NCBI RefSeq assembly: GCF_013046825.1
Contig: NZ_CP053187.1
Span: 2,080,001-2,144,000 of the forward strand
DNA length: 64,000 bases
Reading direction: 5' to 3'
Source: Turicibacter sanguinis
GTDB lineage: Bacteria > Bacillota_I > Bacilli_A > MOL361 > Turicibacteraceae
Below the pieces are notes generated by a model that worked only from the letters and a program-made list of their open reading frames with translations, had not been told where the DNA came from and did no database searches. The position numbers were made by a program, and so were the translations under genes. Below, one piece after another: positions 36,881 to 45,925 of the stretch; within the stretch, counting starts at the first letter, position 1; each line of letters opens with the position of its first letter.

Positions 36881-36889
36881 GTGATGAGT

Positions 36890-37519
36890 ATGGAAGAATC
36901 TTTAATCTCTAAAAAAGAATTATTGCAGTTAACGAATATTTCATATGGACAACTGTACAGATGGAAGCGTAAAAACTTAATTCCTGAAGAATGGTTTATT
37001 AAGAAGTCTGTTTCAACCGGACAAGAAACATTTTTCCCAAGAAAAGAAATTCTTGAGCGAATTGAACGGATTCTTGAACTTAAGGATACAGTGTCGTTAG
37101 ATGAGTTGTCAGAAATTTTCTCACCCCATGTAGCGGAACCAACATTTGATAGTTCGGAGTTAATAAATAAGAAGATTGTGTCACAGCAGGCAATGCAGTT
37201 GTATCAAAGTATGACAGGGGCTTCAGCTAATTTATCAGATTTAAAAGAGGTGTTGATGTTAAAAATTTTACAAGATTATGTGGCATCAGGGGTTATTACA
37301 TTTGATGAAGGAAAAATGATTCAAGCTTTTTTAAATCAGCATTTTATGAAGTTAACACAGGAAAAATCAAGTCTTTTTTTGATGCGGCATTTAGGCCTGC
37401 CGTTTGTTATTGGTGCGATTGATAAGGAGATGTTGCTGATTGATGAGCAGGATCGAATTGTGTTAGAAATTGCAGTGGCGAAGGAACTAAGTCAGATTAA
37501 GTTAGCGAGTTTGCAATAA
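36890..37519 (+). CDS. yhbD: YhbD-like protein (DUF4004) with MerR-like helix-turn-helix
   Basis: A 209-residue protein whose N-terminus ESLISKKELLQLTNISYGQL followed by YRWKRKNLIPEEWF matches Bacillus YhbD. That region looks like a MerR-type winged helix, so DNA binding is plausible. The rest is helical (ASANLSDLKEVLMLKILQDY) and unassigned. Start ATG 36890 follows AGGTGAT; GTG 36881 and ATG 36884 are alternatives. The same association of YhbD with bactofilin genes in Bacillus supports a common role; it could regulate the operon. Confidence 0.85.
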   Translation: MEESLISKKELLQLTNISYGQLYRWKRKNLIPEEWFIKKSVSTGQETFFPRKEILERIERILELKDTVSLDELSEIFSPHVAEPTFDSSELINKKIVSQQAMQLYQSMTGASANLSDLKEVLMLKILQDYVASGVITFDEGKMIQAFLNQHFMKLTQEKSSLFLMRHLGLPFVIGAIDKEMLLIDEQDRIVLEIAVAKELSQIKLASLQ

Positions 37520-37546
37520 ATTTTAAAATATCGGGGGGGACTGTTT

Positions 37547-39253
37547 ATGAGACAGTACATGTTTAAACACAAATTTTTACTGGTTACAACAGTTTTAGTT
37601 CGTTGTATTGGGGCAGCGATGCAAGTCTATATTGCGCTTTTAATTCAACAATTGATTGATTATGTAGTGGGCGGGGACATGAATGGTTTTGTGAAGGCTA
37701 TTCTCTTCGCGGCGGTTTATTTTTCACTGATGGGACTGGTTGACTATTTAACAAGTGCGACTCAGGCGATTTATTTGAAAAAAACGTTGATTGCGCTAAA
37801 ACGTGATGTGTTTAAAGGGATTTTAGCAAAAGACTATGAAGATTTTAATAAGAGTAATACGGCTGATTATTTATCAAATTTGACGAATGATATGAATTTG
37901 ATTGAGGCCAATTACATTACACCGTTTTTAATGATGATTGGAGATGTGGTGATTTTTGTAGGGACCACGGCTGTTTTACTCTGGATTAATCCCTGGGTGA
38001 CACTTGCGATGTTTTTGATGGCCGCTTTATTAATGATTGTGCCATCGCTTTTTGGGAAGGTGCTTGAGAAAAGACAAAATAAAGTATCGGATAAGCAAGG
38101 GATGTTTACCTCAAAGATTAAAGATATTTTTCAAGGCTATGAAGTCGTGAAGTCTTATCGAATGATTCCATCCGTCACCCATGAATTTAACGTTGTGAAT
38201 GATGAGTTAGAGGATGCAAAATTTAAGAGTACACATCTAAAAGGGGTGGCTCAAGCTGTTTCGATGATTTTTGCCATTGGTACACAAATTGCTGGAATGG
38301 CGATTGCGGGATACTTTGTCCTTCTTGGGCAAATGACAGTCGGAAATTTATTTGCGGTCGTTCAACTGGGGAATGGAATTCAAGGTCCGATTATGTGGAT
38401 TATGCAGAAAGTGACTCAAATTAAAGGAATGAGCGGTGTGAATGAAAAAATCATGGCGCTGATTGAGGTAGGAAAACGTGAATCTAACGAAGTAGCATTA
38501 TCAGAATTTAAGGAATCAATTAGATTAGAGAATGTGCATTTTGCTTATGAAGAAACACCGGTTTTAAATGGTATTTCTTATACGTTTTCAAAAAATAAAA
38601 AGTATGCGATTGTCGGTGAAAGTGGTTGTGGGAAATCGACGCTGATTAAATTAATGATGGGATATTACCGTGATTATGAAGGTCAGATTTTGGTGGATGG
38701 TCAAGATGTTAAGAATCCAATCCCATTATCGATGACAGAACTCGCTTCTATGATTCATCAAAATATTTATTTATTTGATAAAACGATTGCAGATAATATT
38801 TTCTTAGATCAAACCTTTGCAGATATTCAAATAAAACGTGCTTTAACTCAAAGTGGTGTAACAAAATTTATCAAGCTGTTACCTGAGGCTTTAAAAACTG
38901 CTGTTGGTGAAAATGGGAAGAATTTATCAGGAGGGCAAAAGCAACGTGTGGCGATTGCGCGCGCCTTAATTCAGGAGATGCCTATTTTAATGTTGGATGA
39001 GGGAACCTCAGCACTTGATTTACAGACGGCGTATGATATTGAAAAGACGTTGCTTGCAATCGATGAGTTAACAGTCATTACCATTACTCATAAGTTAAGT
39101 GAGGAAATTTTATCAGATTATGATGAAATCATCGTGATGGATCAAGGTCAGATTGTTGAATCTGGAAGTTTTAATCATTTATTAACTCAAAAAGGTGCAT
39201 TTTATCAGTTATATACACTTAAAAAAGACGACGATTTTTCTGTTGCTAGTTAA
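37547..39253 (+). CDS. ABC exporter, fused membrane and ATPase domains
   Basis: A 568-residue half-transporter. Six hydrophobic helices lie in residues 1-290 and the ATPase in 320-568. Walker A is GESGCGKST, the signature LSGGQKQRV, and Walker B LMLDEGTSALD, where Gly replaces the usual Pro. The H-loop is ITHKLSEE. It may work as a homodimer exporting a peptide, lipid or drug. It starts 28 bases after yhbD, so read-through from the bactofilin operon is possible. A short hairpin follows. Confidence 0.92.
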   Translation: MRQYMFKHKFLLVTTVLVRCIGAAMQVYIALLIQQLIDYVVGGDMNGFVKAILFAAVYFSLMGLVDYLTSATQAIYLKKTLIALKRDVFKGILAKDYEDFNKSNTADYLSNLTNDMNLIEANYITPFLMMIGDVVIFVGTTAVLLWINPWVTLAMFLMAALLMIVPSLFGKVLEKRQNKVSDKQGMFTSKIKDIFQGYEVVKSYRMIPSVTHEFNVVNDELEDAKFKSTHLKGVAQAVSMIFAIGTQIAGMAIAGYFVLLGQMTVGNLFAVVQLGNGIQGPIMWIMQKVTQIKGMSGVNEKIMALIEVGKRESNEVALSEFKESIRLENVHFAYEETPVLNGISYTFSKNKKYAIVGESGCGKSTLIKLMMGYYRDYEGQILVDGQDVKNPIPLSMTELASMIHQNIYLFDKTIADNIFLDQTFADIQIKRALTQSGVTKFIKLLPEALKTAVGENGKNLSGGQKQRVAIARALIQEMPILMLDEGTSALDLQTAYDIEKTLLAIDELTVITITHKLSEEILSDYDEIIVMDQGQIVESGSFNHLLTQKGAFYQLYTLKKDDDFSVAS

Positions 39254-39257
39254 GATT

Positions 39258-39282
39258 AAAGTCGACCTTCTAGGTCGGCTTT
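39258..39282 (+). terminator. hairpin after the first ABC exporter gene
   Basis: Eleven-pair stem AAAGTCGACCT/AGGTCGGCTTT with one wobble and a TCT loop. The T-run after it is poor. Confidence 0.6.
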
Positions 39283-39347
39283 AAAAATAATTTTTCTATA
39301 TGGTAATAAATGGTTTTTTAGGGGCGGGGAGTTAAGGGAAAATAAAA

Positions 39348-39376
39348 AAAGCTATTGATTATATTCAATAGCTTCA
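39348..39376 (-). terminator. terminator of the SH3-like gene
   Basis: On the minus strand AAGCTATTGA pairs with TCAATAGCTT and runs into seven T's. Confidence 0.75.
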
Positions 39377-39389
39377 GTTTAAAACAAAT

Positions 39390-39821
39390 TTAGTAACGTC
39401 GACATCCTCGTTTAGTAATGAAATCACCTGTTTCTAATTGGTAGAAATCTTCTGACTCTCCAATGACACGACGTAAATCACCTGGACGGAGGACGGTTGT
39501 CGCATGAGCATCAGGAGATGCTTCGGTTAAAACTGGGATATTACTGATGACTTTAACAACAAATGGGTCTTCTAATGTGATGACTTCATTCGTTGCTGCA
39601 ACTAACACCTCACAAAATTCTTTACTAATCCACCCCGGTTTAATTCGATACATGTCATTGACAACGGACGAAACAGAATAGACTTGCCCAACCTTTGCAC
39701 AAACCATCATTTTTGAGGTGTTTGAAGGATCTTTGTGAATGGTGGCATGATCTAAAACAGCAATTAAAAACTTGTCATTTGGAACATAATACGTGTTTTC
39801 GTTATATTTCACATTAGCCAT
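39390..39821 (-). CDS. two-domain SH3-like protein, unknown
   Basis: A 143-residue protein without a signal peptide. Two similar halves (about 10-75 and 80-143) have the beta-strand pattern of bacterial SH3 domains: FLIAVLDHATIHKDPSNTSKMMVCAKVGQVYSV, noted here as IAVLDHATIHKDPSNTSKM, and VKVISNIPVLTEASPDAHAT. Each ends with an R-I or Y-Q strand. Such domains bind peptidoglycan or proteins. The start at 39821 follows AAAGGGAGA. It stands alone on the minus strand. Confidence 0.65.
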   Translation of the reverse strand: MANVKYNENTYYVPNDKFLIAVLDHATIHKDPSNTSKMMVCAKVGQVYSVSSVVNDMYRIKPGWISKEFCEVLVAATNEVITLEDPFVVKVISNIPVLTEASPDAHATTVLRPGDLRRVIGESEDFYQLETGDFITKRGCRRY

Positions 39822-39983
39822 CTTTATCAATCTCCCTTTAGGTGAATATCATCTTTCTCTATCAGTATATGTTTGAATTTTTTATATTTTCCCATGATTC
39901 GTCTAATTTTCGAAAGAAATGAATAAGTTTGTTAAGGGATGATGCGTAATTAGGCTTTAGATCATAAGTGGTAGGGGGAGAGA

Positions 39984-40142
39984 ATGGATTTTATGAAGTA
40001 TCAGGTGATAGATGAGGCGTAAAAGACGTTTAATAGTCCTCGAACTTTAGAGAAATTTTTAAACAAGAAGGTTTGTTTATCGAAAGAATATGAAGTTTTA
40101 GGGGCTATTTTGTTAACGATGGATAGAAAAATGAGGATTTAA
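39984..40142 (+). pseudogene. short gene remnant, 52 codons with an internal stop
   Basis: The frame begins MDFMKYQVIDEA after a good GTAGGGGGAG ribosome site, meets TAA at 40020-40022, then continues KTFNSPRTLEKFLNKKVCLS and EYEVLGAILLTMDRKMRI to a stop. The protein-like composition on both sides suggests a small gene inactivated by one mutation. No family is recognised. The rest of the gap 39831-40160 shows nothing else. Confidence 0.45.
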
Positions 40143-40160
40143 CTAGGGGAGGCATTAATC

Positions 40161-41999
40161 ATGAATGAGAAATCATCAAAGGATGTTAATCGAAGGGATT
40201 TAAATCATTTAAAGTATTTGATTTCACACGCTTGGAAATGGGATAAGTTATTATTTGTTTATTATGGTTTATTTACATTATTAACAGCCGTGCAACCCTT
40301 TATCAGTTTGTTTTCGATTAAGTGGCTGATTGATGAGTTGACGACAGAAATGAATGTGATAGTGTTAGCTTGTATTTTAGGATTCTTTTTGCTCGGTGGG
40401 GTAATGGTTAATGCCCTTGTTACATTCATTAAAAATTTATATATGCCCCGTCTCATTTTACTGCGTTTTAAGTTTATAAATCAGATGCAACGTAAAGCTA
40501 TGAAGATGGATTTTAGATATACAGAAGATCCCAAAACATTGGATGATTTAGAAAATGCCGGGCAAGCTGTTTCTTCAAATCATGTGGGAATTGAAGGGGT
40601 TTTTCATAAGTTGTTTGAGGTATCGGGGAGTTTAGTGTCGTTACTGACATATATGAGTTTATTATTTATGCTCAGTCCATGGGTTCTTTTATACTTATTT
40701 TTGAATATGCTGTTTGTTTACTATTTAACATCTAGAGCGAAAAAATATGAATTCTCTAAAAAAGATGAAAATGCAGCGTTAAATCGCCGGTCGAGCTATT
40801 TGTATAATACGATGTCAGATTTTAAATTTGGAAAAGAGATTCGCATTTATCAATTAGGGATTTGGCTTTGTGAAAAATTTAGAGGGATAAAAGGAGAACA
40901 CTTACAGTTAACGAAAAAAATTCAAAAGCGTTATTTGGGCGTGAGTTTAGTGGATGCAATCTTGATTTTAATTCGAGAAGGAATTGTGTACGCCTATTTA
41001 ATTTATTGTGTCTTAGCAAAGGGATTAAGCCTTGGAAGTTTCTCCATGTATTTTACGAGTATTAGTCATTTCACGACGACCTTGCAAAGCGTAATGGAAG
41101 ATTTAGCTCATCTTCGTTTGCAATTATTGTATGTCAATCATTTTAGAACTTTTTTAGAGATTCAAGATGAGCTACCATTAGAAGAACCAACCCCTATTCC
41201 GTTGCTTAAACCGTATACGATTGAGTTTAAAAAGGTGAGTTTTAAATATCCAAACAGTGAACGTTATATCTTTAAAGATTTATCGTTTAAAATTAAGGCA
41301 GGAGAACGCTTGGCCATTGTTGGCATAAACGGAGCAGGAAAAACAACGTTGGTTAAATTAATAACTCGTTTATATGAACCAACAGATGGTGAAATATTAT
41401 TAGACGGGATTAATGTTAAAAATTTGGACCGCGCCAAGTATTTCGACTTATTCTCAGTCGTGTTTCAAGATATTAAAGTGTTGGCGTTTACGGTTGGTGA
41501 AAATGTAGCGATTCAAAATCGTGATGTCCTTGACCGTGCAAGAGTGATGGAATGTTTAGAGCAGGCAGGGATTAAAGATAAAATTGCATCCTTAAAGCAT
41601 GGCATTGAGACGCCGATGTTAAAAGGTCTTGAAGAAGAGGGAATTGAGTTATCGGGAGGTCAAAATCAAAAATTAGCATTAGCGCGGGCACTCTATAAAA
41701 ATGGAGACATTGTCATTTTAGATGAACCCACTTCAGCGCTTGATCCGTTAGCAGAGTATGAAATTTATCAAAACTTTGATGCCTTGATTGGAGATAAGAC
41801 TGCCATTTATATTTCTCACCGATTATCAAGTACACGTTTTTGTGATACGATTGCTTTTTTTGAAAATGGGGAGATTTTAGAGTATGGTACTCATGAGGAA
41901 CTGTTAGCGAAAAAGGGGCGTTATGCGGAAATGTTTAATATTCAAGCACAGTATTATCAGTTAGAGTCAGTAGAGGAGATGGCAGCATGCGCAAATTAA
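40161..41999 (+). CDS. ABC exporter half 1 of a likely heterodimer
   Basis: A 612-residue protein with six membrane helices (about 35-330) and an ATPase from about 355. Walker A is GINGAGKTT, signature ELSGGQNQKLALARAL and Walker [14 protein letters not shown], with H-loop ISHRLSS. The INGAGKTT form with GGQNQK is typical of one exporter subgroup associated with peptides and antimicrobials. It overlaps the next gene by 13 bases, and the two proteins are clearly related, so they probably form one transporter. Confidence 0.92.
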   Translation: MNEKSSKDVNRRDLNHLKYLISHAWKWDKLLFVYYGLFTLLTAVQPFISLFSIKWLIDELTTEMNVIVLACILGFFLLGGVMVNALVTFIKNLYMPRLILLRFKFINQMQRKAMKMDFRYTEDPKTLDDLENAGQAVSSNHVGIEGVFHKLFEVSGSLVSLLTYMSLLFMLSPWVLLYLFLNMLFVYYLTSRAKKYEFSKKDENAALNRRSSYLYNTMSDFKFGKEIRIYQLGIWLCEKFRGIKGEHLQLTKKIQKRYLGVSLVDAILILIREGIVYAYLIYCVLAKGLSLGSFSMYFTSISHFTTTLQSVMEDLAHLRLQLLYVNHFRTFLEIQDELPLEEPTPIPLLKPYTIEFKKVSFKYPNSERYIFKDLSFKIKAGERLAIVGINGAGKTTLVKLITRLYEPTDGEILLDGINVKNLDRAKYFDLFSVVFQDIKVLAFTVGENVAIQNRDVLDRARVMECLEQAGIKDKIASLKHGIETPMLKGLEEEGIELSGGQNQKLALARALYKNGDIVILDEPTSALDPLAEYEIYQNFDALIGDKTAIYISHRLSSTRFCDTIAFFENGEILEYGTHEELLAKKGRYAEMFNIQAQYYQLESVEEMAACAN

Positions 42000-43771
42000 T
42001 AGAACCCTTGATGAAAGATTTGAACGTGATTTTCTTTTTATTTCGATTGGCCTATCAGATTTCAAAGACCTATCTTCCCATTGTCATCACCTCATCTATT
42101 GTGACGGCCTTGATGCCATTTTTGAATTTGGTGATGATGAAGCTAGTCATTGATGAGTTGACCGGTTCTAGAAGGATTGAGGTTTTTATCTGGTTGGTTG
42201 GAATCGTGGTGCTTGGAAATTTGGTGTTAAATGTGACATCGCGTTGTTTGAAAACGAAGGTGGAGATTAAAAATGAGGAGTTGTTAAATGGATTTGACGC
42301 GATGGTGGGTGAAAAAATCATGAGCCTTGATTTTCAAATGATTGAGGATCCAAAGATTCTAGATTTGAAAGAGCGTGCGTTATTTCCGATTCATAATCAG
42401 GGGGCAATGTATCGGGTCATGGAATATTCGATGACGTTATTTTCAACCATCTTAACGATGATTGGATTGATTGCCATGATTTCGATGTTAAATCCGTTGA
42501 TGATTCTATTTTTGTTTTTAATGGCAATTTTATCAGCGTTCATTAATAAGAAGGCACAACAAGTGATGTTTAAATTTTATCAACTCTTGATTCCAGTTAA
42601 TCGTAAGTTTAGTTATTTTGGAAACTTAACGAGCGATTTTAGTTATGGAAAAGAGATTCGTTTATATAAAATGGACGATTTAATCATGGATCGTATTGAG
42701 GATTATAATCACACGACGTTAACGGTCTTTACTGATTTATATGAAGTGCTTGGGAGATATGCAGCTTATAGTGAAGTGATGATGCAGATTCAGATAGTGT
42801 TCGTGTATCTTTATATGGTATATAAAGTCATTGTTAAATCGATTGGACTGGGTGATTTTACGATGTATGCCTCAGCTGCAACACAGTTTGGTCAGTGTTT
42901 ATCACAAATTTTAAATACCTACATGGAGCTATCTCAAATGTGTCGATACATGGAATCGTATATAGAATTTGATGCATTAAAACCAAGTGTTTTAAGTGGG
43001 AAAGAGACAGATGTACCGATGGATAATCTGACACTTGAGTTTAAAAATGTGTCATTTAAATATCCAAAAAGTGAAGTTAATGTGCTAAATAACGTTAATG
43101 TGACGATTCTGCCAGGTGAGAAATTATCCATTGTTGGACTCAATGGTGCGGGGAAAACAACCTTTATTAAATTATTAACGCGTTTGTATGAACCAACAGA
43201 AGGAGCCATTTATTTAAATGGGGTTAATATTTTAGAGTATGATTTAAAAGAGTATTTAGCTTTAATGTCTGTCGTTTTCCAAGATTTTAAATTGTTCGCT
43301 TTCTCGGTTAAAGATAACATTGTGTTTAATCAAGTGGAGAAAGATGAAACGATTATTGAAGTATTAAGAGAAGCGGGATTTGAAAAAGATTTGGCTAATC
43401 TTCCAAAAGGAATCGAAACGCCTATTTATAAAACATTTGAAGAAGATGGTGTCGAATTTTCAGGTGGACAAAGTCAAAAAATTGCGATTTCCCGGGCAAT
43501 ATACAAAAATTCCCCGATTGTCATTTTAGATGAACCGACATCTGCTCTTGATCCGATGACTGAGTATGATATTTATCACCGTTTTAATGAATTAGTGGGA
43601 GCTAAAACAACGATTTATATTTCTCATCGTTTATCGAGTTGTTTATTTTGCGATCGAATTGCAGTTTTTAAGGATGGACAGATTGTTGAACTTGGAACAC
43701 ATGATGATCTGATGAAAGAAGGAGGCTTATATCAAGAAATGTATCAAGCACAAGCACAATATTATATATAA
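41987..43771 (+). CDS. ABC exporter half 2 of a likely heterodimer
   Basis: A 594-residue partner with the same layout: helices in about 20-310, Walker A GLNGAGKTT, signature EFSGGQSQKIAISRAI, Walker [14 protein letters not shown] and H-loop ISHRLSS. Both halves keep intact catalytic motifs, so neither ATP site is obviously degenerate. The substrate is unknown; no precursor-peptide or modification gene is seen beside it. Confidence 0.92.
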   Translation: MRKLIEPLMKDLNVIFFLFRLAYQISKTYLPIVITSSIVTALMPFLNLVMMKLVIDELTGSRRIEVFIWLVGIVVLGNLVLNVTSRCLKTKVEIKNEELLNGFDAMVGEKIMSLDFQMIEDPKILDLKERALFPIHNQGAMYRVMEYSMTLFSTILTMIGLIAMISMLNPLMILFLFLMAILSAFINKKAQQVMFKFYQLLIPVNRKFSYFGNLTSDFSYGKEIRLYKMDDLIMDRIEDYNHTTLTVFTDLYEVLGRYAAYSEVMMQIQIVFVYLYMVYKVIVKSIGLGDFTMYASAATQFGQCLSQILNTYMELSQMCRYMESYIEFDALKPSVLSGKETDVPMDNLTLEFKNVSFKYPKSEVNVLNNVNVTILPGEKLSIVGLNGAGKTTFIKLLTRLYEPTEGAIYLNGVNILEYDLKEYLALMSVVFQDFKLFAFSVKDNIVFNQVEKDETIIEVLREAGFEKDLANLPKGIETPIYKTFEEDGVEFSGGQSQKIAISRAIYKNSPIVILDEPTSALDPMTEYDIYHRFNELVGAKTTIYISHRLSSCLFCDRIAVFKDGQIVELGTHDDLMKEGGLYQEMYQAQAQYYI

Positions 43772-43782
43772 GAGACGATGTG

Positions 43783-43917
43783 ATGACGGTTTTTGAAAGT
43801 GCTGGATTTGAATAGGAGGGAATGACGTATAAAGCCATGAATCATGATCGCGATAGATTCGTGGATTTACTTTATGATTCACTTGAAAAGTTATTAAAGA
43901 TAGCTATCTCGATTTGA
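43783..43917 (+). pseudogene. small coding remnant or peptide after the exporter
   Basis: A frame of 45 codons reads MTVFESAGFE, a TAG at 43813-43815, then EGMTYKAMNHDRDRF and VDLLYDSLEKLLKIAISI. The part after the TAG has its own AGGAGGGA and ATG (43824), so a 30-residue peptide could be made. It ends inside a terminator. It is more likely a remnant than a gene. The rest of the 43772-44108 gap holds two hairpins and nothing else. Confidence 0.3.
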
Positions 43918-43929
43918 GATAGCCTTTTT
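43903..43929 (+). terminator. terminator after the exporter operon
   Basis: Eight-pair stem GCTATCTC/GAGATAGC (43903-43910 with 43916-43923) and T's. Confidence 0.82.
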
Positions 43930-43936
43930 AGTTTAC

Positions 43937-43967
43937 TCAGCCCTTTTGAGGGTTAAGTTTTTTTGAC
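43937..43967 (+). terminator. second terminator-like hairpin
   Basis: AGCCCT, a TTTG loop and AGGGTT, followed within three bases by seven T's. Confidence 0.5.
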
Positions 43968-44108
43968 TTGATAAGCAAAATCGAAATGACATAAAACCGA
44001 TAGATATGATTATTGATTGATGAAGTGAAATCAGTAAATTAAGGGAGATGAATTGTTTTTTTAGTGAAAATATTTTAAGATATTAATTAGAAAGTTAGGT
44101 GTTTTTAG

Positions 44109-44909
44109 ATGAAGTTATTTGCATCAGATTACGATGGGACGTATTGTAAACATACAAAGCTTGGACGTCAACAATTAAAGGAAAATATTAAAGCAACTAA
44201 AGAGTGGCAAGAGATGGGGAATTTATTTATTTTCGCGACCGGTCGACCGATTTCATTAATGAAAATTGAACAGAAAATACATGGTCTAGTGTATGATTAT
44301 ATCGTGGGTTTAAATGGAGCAGTTATTGTCTCAAGTGATGGACAAGTTGTCTTTCGTCAGACGATAAAAAATGAAATAGCTAAACAAATTGTTGAGCTTA
44401 TTCAAGAAAAAAAAATAACACAATATATGGTCACAGATGGATTAAATGGCCATTATTATACGACGTTTCATTTATTTAAAAGGGAATACTACCTATTTAA
44501 GATTTTGAAATGGACACATCGTTTGTTTAACTTAACGTTAACACAGGCACTTGAGCAACCAGTGGCCCAGATTGCAGTGAAAACGAACAGTCATGAAGAG
44601 GCTATTCAATTTGCCAAGATTATTAATGAAACGTTTGGTCATGAAGTAGTGGCCTATGCCAATTTACTACATGTCGATATTTGTGCCAAAAACTTATCAA
44701 AAGCAAGTGGGGTTTTTGAGGTGGCTAAGCGTCATCGAATTGAAACAGATGCGATTTATTGTATTGGTGATAGTTTTAATGATTTACCGATGATTGAGGC
44801 CTATCATGGCTTAACCATGATTGAAGCCGTTGATGATCTTAAGAAGCAAGCAGAAGCCGTTTTTAAAACGGTAAGTGAAGCATTTATCTATGCAAAAGAA
44901 AAGGTTTAG
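44109..44909 (+). CDS. HAD-superfamily phosphatase, Cof/YidA type
   Basis: A 266-residue cytosolic phosphatase with Asp7 and Asp9 in ASDYDGTY (motif I), IFATGRP (motif II), and CIGDSFNDLPMIEA (motif IV). A type II cap lies between. Members hydrolyse sugar phosphates or FMN-type substrates; this one is not assigned. The second catalytic Asp followed by Gly-Thr is normal. A terminator overlaps the stop. Confidence 0.9.
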   Translation: MKLFASDYDGTYCKHTKLGRQQLKENIKATKEWQEMGNLFIFATGRPISLMKIEQKIHGLVYDYIVGLNGAVIVSSDGQVVFRQTIKNEIAKQIVELIQEKKITQYMVTDGLNGHYYTTFHLFKREYYLFKILKWTHRLFNLTLTQALEQPVAQIAVKTNSHEEAIQFAKIINETFGHEVVAYANLLHVDICAKNLSKASGVFEVAKRHRIETDAIYCIGDSFNDLPMIEAYHGLTMIEAVDDLKKQAEAVFKTVSEAFIYAKEKV

Positions 44910-44934
44910 TCCAGGAGTGGGCTAAACCTTTTTC
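44899..44934 (+). terminator. terminator of the HAD phosphatase gene
   Basis: AAAAGGTTTAGTCC pairs with GGGCTAAACCTTTT; the stop codon lies in the 5' arm. Confidence 0.82.
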
Positions 44935-44954
44935 AATGGAGTCAAGATGACTTT

Positions 44955-44982
44955 TTGAAATATCATCATTTTACGGTATAAA
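44955..44982 (+). promoter_or_regulatory. promoter of the gene at 45033
   Basis: TTGAAA at 44955-44960 and TATAAA at 44977-44982, 16 bases apart. Confidence 0.55.
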
Positions 44983-45032
44983 ATCAAGTCAAATATCACT
45001 ACACTAAAAGAACGAAGAAAGGATGACTGACT

Positions 45033-45827
45033 ATGATTATAATTGATTCAAAAACCCCACTCGATCTCTTTGAATTTGGTGTTATTTGTTATTGTCCAGA
45101 TGCCAAGGAACTATCTGAACATGGACTGGTGATTAACCGAATGAATGAGTTTGAGTATTTAATTGGAAGGATCGATTTTATGCCGGATGAAACCCCATCA
45201 ACAAAAGACTGGTTATTTGATAGATATCATCCAGGTATGATTTGGAGATGTCCAGAGGTATTAAAAGAGGCCTTGCTTGATCAAACCTTATTATTTCAAG
45301 ATATCATCAGTCATTGGCTTCGAGCAGATGAATCCATTGGATTAATTAATACAGCTTTTAAAGTGGCATCCCTAACGTTATTAAATGATTACTTTCCACG
45401 AAAGGACTTAGTGATTCAATCATTAAATACGATTTTTTTAACGGAATCTCAACTCCTTAAAGAGATTCCCCTTCGTCAATCTGCCTTTTTTAAAGATCAA
45501 TATGAGGGACAGTGGATTATTAGTCGAATTAATGTTTCACTATTATGTTTGGTTCAAGTTTTCTATGAGGCAACAAATTCGACTTTAAAGCTAATATCAG
45601 AAGCTTTTATGATTAACGAACTCGCTCTTTTGGTGAAGAAAGATCAGTTTAATGAGATGGAATGGGAAGAACTGACTTTAGCACAAGTACTTCTATTGAA
45701 AAACGTCATGCAACAGTCTTGCTCGCATCAAGAATTAAGTGAGCCTTTTAAACAAGCATTTCGAGTTTATCCGATGACAGACGTTCAAAACTGGATGAGT
45801 CCTCTTAAATTAAACCTAAATAAGTAA
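45033..45827 (+). CDS. conserved-looking protein of unknown function
   Basis: A 264-residue soluble protein without signal peptide or membrane helices. It starts MIIIDSKTPLDLFEFGVICY, has an aromatic-rich segment TKDWLFDRYHPGMIWRCPEV, and a long helical C-terminal half rich in Leu (LTLAQVLLLKNVMQQSC). No motif is recognised. AGAAAGGATG lies before the ATG and it has its own promoter. No operon partner is apparent. Confidence 0.7.
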   Translation: MIIIDSKTPLDLFEFGVICYCPDAKELSEHGLVINRMNEFEYLIGRIDFMPDETPSTKDWLFDRYHPGMIWRCPEVLKEALLDQTLLFQDIISHWLRADESIGLINTAFKVASLTLLNDYFPRKDLVIQSLNTIFLTESQLLKEIPLRQSAFFKDQYEGQWIISRINVSLLCLVQVFYEATNSTLKLISEAFMINELALLVKKDQFNEMEWEELTLAQVLLLKNVMQQSCSHQELSEPFKQAFRVYPMTDVQNWMSPLKLNLNK

Positions 45828-45925
45828 CGATTAGGTTAAATTTAAAAAGATAGGGCATAGGCACTCAACTATTAACTCGTTGTTGGATATAATAACGTGA
45901 CACAGTAGAAGAAGGAGGGGAGTTT

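Noticed and set aside
40161-43771. Bacteriocin or lantibiotic export cluster.
   Set aside because: No precursor peptide, modification enzyme or peptidase-fused transporter is present; the C39-like peptidase at 46937 is separate and not fused.
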